NCBI GenBank assembly: GCA_963666535.1
Contig: OY762913.1
Location: forward strand, 124,001-188,000
DNA from: G963666535 sp963666535
GTDB lineage: Bacteria > Bacillota > Clostridia > Oscillospirales > Oscillospiraceae
Length of the DNA: 64,000 bases
Direction of reading: 5' to 3'
Part shown: piece by piece, positions 41,405-49,510 of the stretch
Layout of the letters: each line of letters starts with the position of its first letter
Numbering within the stretch: the stretch's first letter is position 1
Made by a program: the position numbers and the translations under genes
The notes under the pieces: generated by a model
Databases searched by the model: none
What the model was told of the DNA's origin: nothing
The model's input: the letters and a program-made list of their open reading frames with translations, nothing else

Positions 41405-42241
41405 TTACTTCGAATTACGGTGCTTCACGATGAACTTTTCGGTGCGGTTCTTCGTCTTGCGAGTCTTATAACCCATCGTAGGCTTGCCCCAAGGTGTAAC
41501 AGGGCCGGGACGGCCCACAGGACTCTTGCCCTCGCCGCCGCCGTGGGGATGGTCGTTGGGGTTCATGACCGAGCCACGAACCGTAGGCCGCCAACCCATG
41601 TGACGCTTACGTCCAGCCTTGCCCAAATGAATGTTTGCGTGATCCGTATTGCCCACCTGGCCGATGGTTGCCTTGCACTCCAGCCGAATGTAGCGAACTT
41701 CACCGGAAGGCAGACGAACCTGTGCCACGCCGTTTTCCTTGGCCATCAGCTGCGCCGCGACACCGGCGGAACGAACGAGCTGTGCGCCCTTTCCGGGGTT
41801 AAGCTCAATGTTGTGGATCATTTCACCCACGGGGATCGCGGAGATAGGCAGGCAGTTGCCTGGCATAATGTCTGCGGTTGCGGAAGACCAGACCAGATGG
41901 CCGGGCTTCAGGCCCACAGGAGCCAGAATGTAGCGCTTCTCGCCATCCTCGTACTGCACAAGGGCAATGTTGGCGGAACGATTGGGATCGTACTCCAGAC
42001 GGAGAACCGTACCGGCCATGTCCATCTTGTCGCGCTTGAAATCAATAATACGATACTTCTGCCGGTTGCCGCCGCCACGGTGACGGACGGTGATGCGACC
42101 ATAGCTGTTGCGGCCTGCGTGCTTCTTCTGCGGCTCAGTCAGGCTGCGCTCCGGCTTCGCTTTCTTGTCAATGCCTTCGAACGCGGACACCGTCATTTGA
42201 CGGCGGGATGGCGTTGTCGGCTTATAAGTCTTAATAGCCAT
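41405..42241 (-). CDS. rplB: 50S ribosomal protein L2
   Basis: The 278-aa protein has RHRGGGNRQKYRIIDFKR and the peptidyl-transferase loop VMNPNDHPHGGGEGKSPVGR. Canonical L2. Confidence 0.99.
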   Translation of the reverse strand: MAIKTYKPTTPSRRQMTVSAFEGIDKKAKPERSLTEPQKKHAGRNSYGRITVRHRGGGNRQKYRIIDFKRDKMDMAGTVLRLEYDPNRSANIALVQYEDGEKRYILAPVGLKPGHLVWSSATADIMPGNCLPISAIPVGEMIHNIELNPGKGAQLVRSAGVAAQLMAKENGVAQVRLPSGEVRYIRLECKATIGQVGNTDHANIHLGKAGRKRHMGWRPTVRGSVMNPNDHPHGGGEGKSPVGRPGPVTPWGKPTMGYKTRKTKNRTEKFIVKHRNSK

Positions 42242-42256
42242 TTTGCGTTACCCTCC

Positions 42257-42550
42257 TTATACCATACCTTCGAAGAATTCGATGGTCTTGGAATCGGCGG
42301 TCAGAGTGACCATAGCCTTCTTCCAGTTTCTGCGACGGCCTGCAGGCTGCGCGCCCAGGCGCTTCTTCTTGCCAATCATGTTCAGTGTGTTGACTTTGTC
42401 AACCTTCACACCGAAGAGCTCCTCGACCGCTTTTGCAATTTCAATCTTGTTTGCGGCCTTGGTGACCTCAAACGTGTAGCACTTGCGCTCGGTCTGCGCC
42501 ATGGACCGTTCTGTCACAATGGGGCGCTTAATGATATCATAAGCAGTCAT
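42257..42550 (-). CDS. rplW: 50S ribosomal protein L23
   Basis: The 97-aa exit-tunnel protein has IIKRPIVTERSMAQTERKCY and KVDKVNTLNMIGKKKRLG. Its start shares a base with the rplD stop. Confidence 0.99.
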   Translation of the reverse strand: MTAYDIIKRPIVTERSMAQTERKCYTFEVTKAANKIEIAKAVEELFGVKVDKVNTLNMIGKKKRLGAQPAGRRRNWKKAMVTLTADSKTIEFFEGMV

Positions 42551-43170
42551 TACGCAAACACCTCCTCGATAACAGCCAGTGCATCCTTGTCGATGATCAG
42601 CTGTTTGGCGTTAACAATGTCATACACGCTGAGGATCTTCGCGGTAGTAGTAATCACACCCGGAATGTTCCGTGCGGATTTGACCACATTCTCGTTGACC
42701 TCAGGCGTGATAACCACGGATTTTCCGACGTTCAAAGCACCCAGAAAATCTTTCATGGCCTTGGTCTTGATCTCGCTCATTTCGATCTTGTCCACCACGA
42801 CAATATTGCCGCTGGCGGCTTTGTCGGAGAGAGCAGACTTCAGCGCCAAGCGCTTGACCTTCTTGTTCAGGGCATAGCTGTAATCGCGGGGCTTGGGAGC
42901 AAACACAATGCCGCCGTGGGTCCACTGGGGAGCGCGGATGGATCCCTGACGGGCACGTCCGGTTCCCTTTTGGCGCCAGGGCTTGATGCCGCCGCCGGAG
43001 ACTTCTGCGCGGGTCAGCGCACTCTGGGTACCCTGACGGCAGTTGGCCAGGTGGTTTTTGACCACTTCATGCACTACAATCTCATTAGGCTCGATCCCAA
43101 AAACGGCGTCGCACAGATCGACCTGGCCGATCTCCTTGCCGTCCATATTATACATAGTTGCCTTAGGCAT
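42550..43170 (-). CDS. rplD: 50S ribosomal protein L4
   Basis: The 206-aa protein has GGIKPWRQKGTGRARQGSIR, the tunnel loop, and C-terminal LSVYDIVNAKQLIIDKDAL. In E. coli L4 also attenuates the S10 operon; the terminator in the leader here invites the same question. Confidence 0.99.
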   Translation of the reverse strand: MPKATMYNMDGKEIGQVDLCDAVFGIEPNEIVVHEVVKNHLANCRQGTQSALTRAEVSGGGIKPWRQKGTGRARQGSIRAPQWTHGGIVFAPKPRDYSYALNKKVKRLALKSALSDKAASGNIVVVDKIEMSEIKTKAMKDFLGALNVGKSVVITPEVNENVVKSARNIPGVITTTAKILSVYDIVNAKQLIIDKDALAVIEEVFA

Positions 43171-43188
43171 AGTTATCTCTCTCCTTTC

Positions 43189-43884
43189 TTACTTTTTAGC
43201 CGAAGCCTTCTGGGGATTCGTGCTGATGGTAACAGTCACGTTCTTTTCCTTGACGTTCTTCACGCTGTTGTGCAGGTACACCACACCGCCCTTAGGGCCG
43301 GGAATGGCACCGCGCACGGCGATGAGATTGTACTCGGTGTCCACCTTGACCACGTCAAGGTTCTGGACGGTGACCTGCTCGTTGCCCATCTGGCCAGCAC
43401 CGATCTTGCCCTTAAAAATACGGGAAGGATCAGAGCAGGAACCCATGGAACCGGCATGACGATGGACCGGGCCGCCGCCGTGGGTCATGGGTGTACGATG
43501 TGCGCCGTAGCGCTTGATGACGCCGGCGTAGCCCTTACCTTTGCTGATACCGGTAATGTCAACGCGGTCGCCCTCGACGAACAGATCCGCCTTCACTTCG
43601 TCGCCCACATTCAGCGCGTCGCAGTTATCCAGACGGAATTCTTTCAGAAACTTCTTCAGTCCGGCGTTCGCCTTGTTCAGATGGCCGAGTTCAGGCTTGG
43701 TGAGTTTCCTCTCCAGGGTGTCCTGATAGCCCAGCTGAACAGCGTTGTAGCCGTCCTTTTCGGCGGTCTTCTTCTGCACCACAGTGCAGGGGCCCGCCTC
43801 GATCACGGTGCAGGGAATGACGTGACCGGCTTCATCGAAGATCTGTGTCATACCGACCTTTTTGCCGATGATTGCCTTTTCCAT
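43189..43884 (-). CDS. rplC: 50S ribosomal protein L3
   Basis: The 231-aa protein begins MEKAIIGKKVGMTQIFDEAG and has GVIKRYGAHRTPMTHGGGPV-type sequence near the peptidyl-transferase centre. A 175-base spacer separates it from rpsJ. Confidence 0.99.
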   Translation of the reverse strand: MEKAIIGKKVGMTQIFDEAGHVIPCTVIEAGPCTVVQKKTAEKDGYNAVQLGYQDTLERKLTKPELGHLNKANAGLKKFLKEFRLDNCDALNVGDEVKADLFVEGDRVDITGISKGKGYAGVIKRYGAHRTPMTHGGGPVHRHAGSMGSCSDPSRIFKGKIGAGQMGNEQVTVQNLDVVKVDTEYNLIAVRGAIPGPKGGVVYLHNSVKNVKEKNVTVTISTNPQKASAKK

Positions 43885-44059
43885 TTGGTTTTCCTCCTAT
43901 TTATAAAGGTTATTGGTTGGCAGAGGTGCCGCTGGGTTGTGCGACATTGCTCTGGCAACATGACCCGCCTGTCTCGCAAGGCGACAGGCAGCGGGTACAC
44001 TTGATTGATTGCCAGCGTCAGCGTTTTCTTAAGTGAATACGCAGCCGCCCGCGTGCGGG
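43885..44059 (-). other. Structured 175-base spacer between rpsJ and rplC
   Basis: The strongest hairpin is CCCGCCTGTC (43964-43973) with GACAGGCAGCGGG (43983-43995), one base bulged. No T-tract follows on the minus strand and no ORF with a ribosome-binding site is seen, apart from the rplC site AGGAGG. Confidence 0.55.
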
Positions 44060-44374
44060 TTACAGCTTAATCTCGATCTCGACCCCGGCGGGGAGCTCCA
44101 GAGACATCAGCGCCTCAATCGTCTTGGGAGAGGGCTTCAGGATGTCGATCAGGCGCTTATGCGTGCGGCGCTCGAACTGCTCGCGGCTGTCCTTGTACTT
44201 GTGGACTGCGCGCAGGATGGTCACGATCTCTCTCTTGGTGGGCAGAGGGATGGGGCCGGACACGGAAGCGCCGGTGCGCTTTGCGGTCTCTACAATCTTC
44301 TCAGCGCTCTGGTCGATCAGCTGATGATCATACGCCTTGAGTCGGATCCGAATAATTTCTTTCTGTGCTGCCAT
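44060..44374 (-). CDS. rpsJ: 30S ribosomal protein S10
   Basis: The 104-aa protein has IRIRLKAYDHQLIDQSAEKI and GPIPLPTKREIVTILRAVHK. First gene of the operon; also the NusE transcription factor. ATG at 44374 follows AAGGAGG. Confidence 0.99.
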   Translation of the reverse strand: MAAQKEIIRIRLKAYDHQLIDQSAEKIVETAKRTGASVSGPIPLPTKREIVTILRAVHKYKDSREQFERRTHKRLIDILKPSPKTIEALMSLELPAGVEIEIKL

Positions 44375-44475
44375 AGTTGTGTTTCCTCCTTAAACATACG
44401 AAGTGCATTCTGGTTCCGCTCCGTACGGTGAAGAAATTTTCTGTAAACGTTCCCGTGCGTATCACTCCACAGCAG

Positions 44476-44505
44476 AAAAAAACCGGCAGCACATGCCGGC
44501 CGGTT
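44476..44505 (-). terminator. Attenuator-like terminator in the S10 operon leader
   Basis: On the minus strand, CCGGCA (44499-44494) and TGCCGG (44488-44483) form a stem with a five-base loop followed by T7 (44482-44476). It lies between the promoter at 44645-44673 and rpsJ, so part of the transcripts may end here unless antitermination occurs. Confidence 0.7.
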
Positions 44506-44644
44506 CCTCTGTGATGGCGATATACGCCCATACAGACATTCCTCAGCCGCCCGATTTTACGGACATACTCCGCGGAAGTTACCGAGCTTTGCTCGCAATC
44601 TCCCGCATCATCGCAGACTGCGCCCTTAAAACAGGCGCTTAATA

Positions 44645-44673
44645 ATAATAATACATCTATATCATGAAGTCAA
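44645..44673 (-). promoter_or_regulatory. Promoter of the S10-spc-alpha operon
   Basis: On the minus strand TTGACT (44673-44668), 17 bases and TATTAT (44650-44645), about 270 bases before rpsJ. Confidence 0.8.
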
Positions 44674-44676
44674 GAA

Positions 44677-44970
44677 CTATTTTAGGTTTTTTTCGCATTT
44701 TATTTGTGTTTCTGCGGCTCTCTTTTTCTTTGTCCGCATAGCCTTATGGACACGTGGCCAATTCGTTACGGGCAGCGGCACATCATCCCCGATCGCCCCG
44801 TTTAAACATTCTGGAGACAGGGGGAACCAGTCCTGAATTTTTCTCAAAGAGGAAACCAAGCTTGGAGTAAACGATCGTTTTTCAGGCGTGTCCCCCGCCA
44901 AACAGGCAGCTGTTATAAAACGAGGCTGATCAGGGTTACCCGCAAAATAGATTGGTCGCCTCCAGAAACC
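44677..44970 (-). pseudogene. Possible remnant of a DNA cytosine-5 methyltransferase C-terminus
   Basis: A minus-strand frame without a convincing start encodes RFITAACLAG, RSFTPSLVSSLRKIQDWFP and GAIGDDVPLPVTN before a basic end. The order resembles motifs IX-X of C5 methyltransferases (RxLTxxExxRLQxFPDxF, then IGNAVPPxxA), but too little remains for a firm call. The frame's 5' part runs into a hairpin (44991-45028). It may equally be non-coding. Confidence 0.3.
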
Positions 44971-44990
44971 TGTCGGCTGACTTGATACGC

Positions 44991-45028
44991 GCAGCAACCC
45001 CCGCGCCACAGGGCGCGGGGGTTGCTGC
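44991..45028. terminator. Strong GC-rich hairpin
   Basis: GCAGCAACCCCCGCGCC (44991-45007) pairs perfectly with its complement (45012-45028). No T-tract is present on either side, so a terminator role is uncertain. Confidence 0.45.
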
Positions 45029-45093
45029 ATACATTTTCATTCAGATCTACTCAACGGATAAAGCTGCTGCCGCAAAGCGACTTTGAAGGGATT

Positions 45094-45168
45094 TTTTATT
45101 TGTTCCGATGAAAGTGGTCTGCAACAAACGCGCTTCGGAACCCGCGTTTGTTCCGCGGACATTTATTC
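45094..45168 (-). repeat. Hairpin repeat element downstream of nrdG (copy B)
   Basis: On the minus strand AATGTCCGCGGAACAAACGCG (45163 downward) matches copy A at 3981 with two differences. It is followed by a hairpin AACAAACGCG/CGCGTTTGTT and a further CGGAACAAA near 45098. The stretch between it and nrdG contains no gene. Confidence 0.5.
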
Positions 45169-45184
45169 AGCCGGGCTTCTTGGG

Positions 45185-45694
45185 CTATTCCCCTCGCCAG
45201 CGCGGCGTGGTGTTTTCCACCGCTTTTCCGGCATCCACGCTTTTGGGTACGTCCAGAATGCGCTGGTTGGTGCTGCCCCGGAACGAGAGGTCAAGGCTGC
45301 GCTGTGCCTCCACAAACGGCCCGTCAATCAGCACATTCAGCAGTGCAAGCAGCTCCCGCTGATGCTGTGAACCGTGGAGCAATGTCTCAAACAGATACCC
45401 GGTGTAGGATGCGACCTCATAGCCTTCCTGACGCAGCAGTCGAGCCAGACGGCAAAACCCTTCCGCTTGCGCAAAGGGTTCACCGCCGGAGAAGGTCACG
45501 CCCCGGCATAGAGGGTTTTCTTGAACCAGGCGCAGCACCTCTTCTTCCGACATGGCCGTTCCACCTTCAAACCCCCACGTTTCTGGGTTGTGGCAACCGG
45601 CGCAGTGGTGGGGGCAGCCCTGAGCAAACACCGTCACGCGAATGCCCGGGCCGTCCACAATGCTGTCCTGTACAAGTCCAGCCAACTTAAGCAT
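45185..45694 (-). CDS. nrdG: Anaerobic ribonucleotide reductase activating protein (radical SAM)
   Basis: The 169-aa activase uses S-adenosylmethionine and a 4Fe-4S cluster to create the glycyl radical on NrdD. The radical SAM motif CPHHCAGC (CxxxCxxC) sits near residues 27-34, and VTFSGGEPFAQ follows. Its start overlaps the preceding glycyl-radical mini-gene by eight bases, so the two are coupled. Length is normal. Confidence 0.97.
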   Translation of the reverse strand: MLKLAGLVQDSIVDGPGIRVTVFAQGCPHHCAGCHNPETWGFEGGTAMSEEEVLRLVQENPLCRGVTFSGGEPFAQAEGFCRLARLLRQEGYEVASYTGYLFETLLHGSQHQRELLALLNVLIDGPFVEAQRSLDLSFRGSTNQRILDVPKSVDAGKAVENTTPRWRGE

Positions 45695-45845
45695 TGCGGC
45701 TTAGACTATGCTTGACACGCTCGTGCTCCTCCGCCTTTTTTGCATCGTTCCACTTATCCATGGTACCGACCAGATAACCGGTGATACGGCGGATGCGCTC
45801 AAAGCCGATGTTCTGACCCATGCGGGCCTCCTTGTTCACTGTCAT
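45687..45845 (-). CDS. nrdD: Separate glycyl-radical domain of anaerobic ribonucleotide reductase (52 aa)
   Basis: The 52-aa product carries GFERIRRITGYLVGTMDKWN followed by KKAEEHERVKH, which is the C-terminal glycyl-radical segment normally attached to NrdD; the radical glycine is probably Gly23. The upstream nrdD gene ends without it. ATG at 45845 has AAGGAG eight bases upstream and lies 49 bases after the nrdD stop, so it is a distinct gene and not a simple frameshift. Its end overlaps nrdG. It presumably docks on the large NrdD protein and is activated by NrdG. Confidence 0.85.
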   Translation of the reverse strand: MTVNKEARMGQNIGFERIRRITGYLVGTMDKWNDAKKAEEHERVKHSLSRNA

Positions 45846-45894
45846 ATTGATCACTCCTTTCGTGACTAATTTATTTGTCCCAACGGACTTGTTT

Positions 45895-48177
45895 TCATTC
45901 CAAACCCTGAAGCTGTGGCACATCAGGGAACTTCTTCTTTAATTCGGCCAGCTTTTCGGGGGCAAGCGCCTCTCCGGCGCGGCGACCGCATCGGGGGCAA
46001 ACATCGCCTATAATCCCCACATAGCCGCAAACAGGATCGCGATCTACGGGATGGTTAATGCTGCCGTACCCCACGCCGGCATCGTGCATGCAGCGCACCA
46101 CGGACTCAAAGGCTTCCACGTTCTTGGAGGTATCGCCGTCCAACTCCACATAACTGATGTGACCGGCGTTAGTCATCGCGTGGTAGGGGCCTTCCTTCCA
46201 GATTTTATCATAGGCGGAGATGGAGTACCACACAGGGATATGGAAGCTGTTTGTGTAGTATTCCCGGTCGGTTACCCCGGGGATGCGGCCGTACCGCTTT
46301 TGATCCATCCGGACAAAACGGCCTGCAAGCCCCTCGGCCGGTGTAGCCAGCAGGGTGAAGTTCATTTTCACCGCCTTGGACTTTACGTCGCAGAAGGCGC
46401 GCATATGGCGAACGATTTCAAGTCCCTTTTGCTGCATCTCCTCGCTTTCGCCATGATGGTGACCGTACAAAGCCGTCAGCGTTTCCGCAAGACCAATGAA
46501 GCCGATGGAAAGGGTGCCATGCCTGAGCACTTCGCGCACCTCGTCATAGGGGCCGAGCTTGTCGGAATCCAGCCACACGCCCTGACCCATCAGGAACGGA
46601 TAGTTAAATACGCGCTTCTTCGCCTGAATTTCAAACCGATCCAGCAGCTGCTGGGCGACAAGTTCCAGCATGGCATCCAGCTTCTTATAAAACAGCTCTT
46701 CATCCTTTTTGCTTTCAATGGCCAGTCGGGGCAGGTTGATGGAGGTAAAGGACAGGTTGCCTCTGGAGTAGGCGATCTGTTGTTCCGGATCATACACGTT
46801 GCCCATTACCCGGGTGCGGCAACCCATAGTGGCCACTTCAGTCTCCGGGCGGCCGGGGACGTAATACTGCAGGTTGAAGGGTGCGTCAAGAAACAAATAG
46901 TTGGGGAACAAGCGGCGGGCAGATACCTTGCAGCTCAAACGGAACAGGTCGTAGTTGGGATCGCCCTCGTTGTAGTTGATCCCCTCCTTCACCTTGAAAA
47001 TGTGGATGGGGAAAATACAGGTCTCGCCATGACCCAAGCCAGCATCCGTCGCCAGAAGGATATTGCGAATCACCATACGCCCCTCCGGGCTGGTGTCGGT
47101 TCCATAGTTGATGGAAGAAAACGGTGTCTGTGCCCCCGCGCGGGAGTGCATGGTGTTCAGATTGTGGACGAAGCCCTCCATCGCCTGATAGGTACTGCGG
47201 TCGGTCTGACGGGTAGCGCGGCGCCGGGCCACCGAGATGAGCCGCTCCGCCTTGGCCGGTGCAATGCCGCATCGGGCCGTCAATGCAGCAGCCACAGCGG
47301 TGTCAAAACGTTCCACATCCGTTTCCAGTCGGGGCCCCTCCTGCTCGGTTTGCATCTCGGCAAGGATGGCGGCAACCGTCTCTTTCTCGTCGTCGGTCTC
47401 CAGCGCATCCTCCAGCGCCTCGGTCAGGGTGATGGCGTACGCCTTGGCAAAGGTTTTGGCAACCCCAAGCGCCATGCCGTAATCAAAGTTGGGAATGGAC
47501 TGCCCGCCGTGCTGGTCGTTTTGGTTGGACTGGATAGCAATGGCTCCCAGCGCCGCATAGCTCTGAATGCTCTGTGGTTCACGCAGGAATCCATGGCCGG
47601 TGGAAAAGCCATCCCGAAACAGACGGACGATGTCAATCTGGGTACAGGTGGTGGTCAGCGAGTAAAAATCGAAATCGTGGATGTGGATGTCGCCCTCGCG
47701 GTGCGCCCGGGCCTGCTCCGGGGTGAGCAGATAAGCCTCGTTATAGGCCTTGGCTCCGGCGGTACCAATCTGCAGCATGCTGCCCATGGCAGTGTTACCA
47801 TCAATATTGGCGTTATCCCGCTTCATGTCGCTCACCCGTGCGTCCACAGTCGTGATTTCGTCTATGGTGCGCATCAGCGAGGTGTTTGCCTCACGGATAT
47901 GCGTCCGGTTGGCGCGGTAGAGAATGTATGCCTTGGCCGCGCCATTGAAGCCGTGATTCATCAGTTGCCGCTCAACAGCATCCTGTATCTGCTCAATCTG
48001 GGGAGGCATGCCTTTGGTGACAGTCTCCAGTTCGTCATAAACTGCGTTTGCTACCCGGGCGGCATCCTCCGCATTGCCCGCGCCCGCAGCCTCCATTGCC
48101 TTTAAAATGGCAGTTGCGATCTTGTTCCCGTCGTACAGAACGACACGGCCATCGCGCTTTATGATGCTTTGTATCAT
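45895..48177 (-). CDS. nrdD: Anaerobic ribonucleoside-triphosphate reductase, large part without glycyl-radical loop
   Basis: The 760-aa protein reduces ribonucleoside triphosphates to deoxy forms without oxygen. An ATP-cone (about residues 1-95, MIQSIIKRDGRVVLYDG) controls activity. The catalytic barrel includes the thiyl cysteine in MGCRTRV (Cys453) and SSINYGTDTSPEGRM. The C-terminus has Cys residues CGYVGIIGDVCPRCG of the zinc site, then a 30-residue tail, but lacks the RxxGYL glycyl-radical segment, which is on the next gene. Gene order nrdD - radical mini-gene - nrdG is one transcript from the promoter at 48226-48253. Confidence 0.95.
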   Translation of the reverse strand: MIQSIIKRDGRVVLYDGNKIATAILKAMEAAGAGNAEDAARVANAVYDELETVTKGMPPQIEQIQDAVERQLMNHGFNGAAKAYILYRANRTHIREANTSLMRTIDEITTVDARVSDMKRDNANIDGNTAMGSMLQIGTAGAKAYNEAYLLTPEQARAHREGDIHIHDFDFYSLTTTCTQIDIVRLFRDGFSTGHGFLREPQSIQSYAALGAIAIQSNQNDQHGGQSIPNFDYGMALGVAKTFAKAYAITLTEALEDALETDDEKETVAAILAEMQTEQEGPRLETDVERFDTAVAAALTARCGIAPAKAERLISVARRRATRQTDRSTYQAMEGFVHNLNTMHSRAGAQTPFSSINYGTDTSPEGRMVIRNILLATDAGLGHGETCIFPIHIFKVKEGINYNEGDPNYDLFRLSCKVSARRLFPNYLFLDAPFNLQYYVPGRPETEVATMGCRTRVMGNVYDPEQQIAYSRGNLSFTSINLPRLAIESKKDEELFYKKLDAMLELVAQQLLDRFEIQAKKRVFNYPFLMGQGVWLDSDKLGPYDEVREVLRHGTLSIGFIGLAETLTALYGHHHGESEEMQQKGLEIVRHMRAFCDVKSKAVKMNFTLLATPAEGLAGRFVRMDQKRYGRIPGVTDREYYTNSFHIPVWYSISAYDKIWKEGPYHAMTNAGHISYVELDGDTSKNVEAFESVVRCMHDAGVGYGSINHPVDRDPVCGYVGIIGDVCPRCGRRAGEALAPEKLAELKKKFPDVPQLQGLE

Positions 48178-48225
48178 ACGGAGTCAGCCCTTTCATTTTA
48201 ACTATATCTTGTATGTTTCTCTATA

Positions 48226-48253
48226 AGTTTACACTAAATCTTGCAAAAGTCAA
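48226..48253 (-). promoter_or_regulatory. Promoter of the nrdD operon
   Basis: On the minus strand TTGACT (48253-48248), 16 bases and TAAACT (48231-48226). I did not find a convincing NrdR box. Confidence 0.6.
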
Positions 48254-48378
48254 GGGGCTCAGTGACTTTCTTTGTGCAAAATTCTATGCTGCGATTGACA
48301 GAAATGTGCCCTCGCGGCCGCGTACGACAGGACGGGGGCATAAAAAATACCGGCCCAGCCCGGCCGGACTTCCATGCG

Positions 48379-48410
48379 CTGCGGCACGGGTGTTTGCACC
48401 CGCGCCGCAG
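48379..48410 (-). terminator. Hairpin after the ZIP transporter gene
   Basis: CTGCGGC-CGGGTG (48379-48392) pairs with CACCCG-GCCGCAG (48397-48410). It lies just past the ZIP gene; no clear T-tract. Confidence 0.5.
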
Positions 48411-48419
48411 GATACGCAA

Positions 48420-49274
48420 CTACGAAAAAATAATGAAAATGCCCACCAGCATCCCTGCAACAACAGCAAATGCCGGCAGCTTGGACCGCCACATCAAAAT
48501 GGCCTCCGGCAGCAGTTCGCCGAACACAACGTAAAGCATCGCACCGCTGGCAAAGCTGAGGGACAGCGCCAGGGCCAGCGGCCCCATCGCACCCAAAAAG
48601 TACCCTACCAGTGCGCCCAGCACGGTGGGTACACCAGTCAGTGCTGTGATGCATACCGCTTTACCCGGCTGCATTCCGCCAGAGATCAGCGGCACCGCCA
48701 CAGCCATGCCCTCAGGAATATTGTGAATGCCGATAATCACGGCCATAACCATCCCACTGCGAGCCAGCAGTTCGGTGGTGGACCCATTGGCAAAGGATGT
48801 ACCGATGACCATTCCCTCAGGCACGTTGTGCAGCGCGATGGCCGCCGCCATAACCAATCCGGCCACAAAAAGCTGTCCCGGGGGGCCGGCTTTTTTATGC
48901 TGACGGTAGTGATCGGCATGAATCAGCTCCTCCAAGGAATCGGCCGTTTTTGGATGGCGCGCGTCTATATGCGCCACCTCGTTGTTGGTGCTCAGGTCTA
49001 TCATGGCATTCAGCAGATAAATGACACCGTAACCCAGAAGCACACCAAACATAACAATAAAAATGCTGGTCCTCTCCCCGCCATTTGGCTCAATCGCGTC
49101 CGCCAGCAGATCAAAGCAAACCACACTGGTCATAACACCGGCGGCAAAGCTCAGAAGCAGGCTTACGGTGCGGCTGGAATCCCGCTTGAACAGCGTAGAA
49201 ACCAGACCTCCCAGTCCTGTTCCGCCCACCCCGGCAACCGTGGTAATTAGGATCACTTTCAGTAATACGCTCAT
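48420..49274 (-). CDS. ZIP-family divalent metal transporter
   Basis: The 284-aa membrane protein has about eight membrane segments and two ZIP metal-site motifs, HNVPEGM and HNIPEGM, in consecutive helices. A cytosolic loop with His and Asp residues (HADHYRQHKKAG) lies between. The family takes up zinc, iron or manganese; substrate cannot be assigned. It is a single-gene unit from the promoter at 49360-49387. Confidence 0.93.
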   Translation of the reverse strand: MSVLLKVILITTVAGVGGTGLGGLVSTLFKRDSSRTVSLLLSFAAGVMTSVVCFDLLADAIEPNGGERTSIFIVMFGVLLGYGVIYLLNAMIDLSTNNEVAHIDARHPKTADSLEELIHADHYRQHKKAGPPGQLFVAGLVMAAAIALHNVPEGMVIGTSFANGSTTELLARSGMVMAVIIGIHNIPEGMAVAVPLISGGMQPGKAVCITALTGVPTVLGALVGYFLGAMGPLALALSLSFASGAMLYVVFGELLPEAILMWRSKLPAFAVVAGMLVGIFIIFS

Positions 49275-49359
49275 GGTTCTTTCGTTCTCTCTTCCCGTCG
49301 GCGTGGGCGGTCTTCCCGCCGCTCCACACGCAGTTAATTCAGACTAACAGCCTTTTAAT

Positions 49360-49387
49360 AGTATAAGGTCTCTCCTTCAAAAGTCAA
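49360..49387 (-). promoter_or_regulatory. Promoter of the ZIP transporter gene
   Basis: On the minus strand TTGACT (49387-49382), 16 bases and TATACT (49365-49360). Confidence 0.7.
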
Positions 49388-49510
49388 GAAAAAGCACTTC
49401 GTTCCCCCCACAAAGCGACACCATCCTTATTCTCTTTTGCAAAAACGACAAAAAGTCCTATTTTTCGGACATTCGTTCTGGTATACTGTTTCCAAAAGGG
49501 GGATCTATCC

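Noticed and set aside
41420..42877. 485-codon plus-strand frame opposite rplB, rplW and rplD
   Set aside because: It crosses three certain ribosomal genes and has no ribosome-binding site.
44328..44531. 67-codon minus-strand frame across the S10 leader
   Set aside because: It overlaps the leader terminator and rpsJ and has no ribosome-binding site.
46051..48105. 684-codon plus-strand frame opposite nrdD
   Set aside because: Antisense shadow of a well-supported gene; no start signal and no recognisable motif.
48181..48250. NrdR box before nrdD
   Set aside because: AACTATATCTTGT is only a partial match and no second box at the usual spacing was found.
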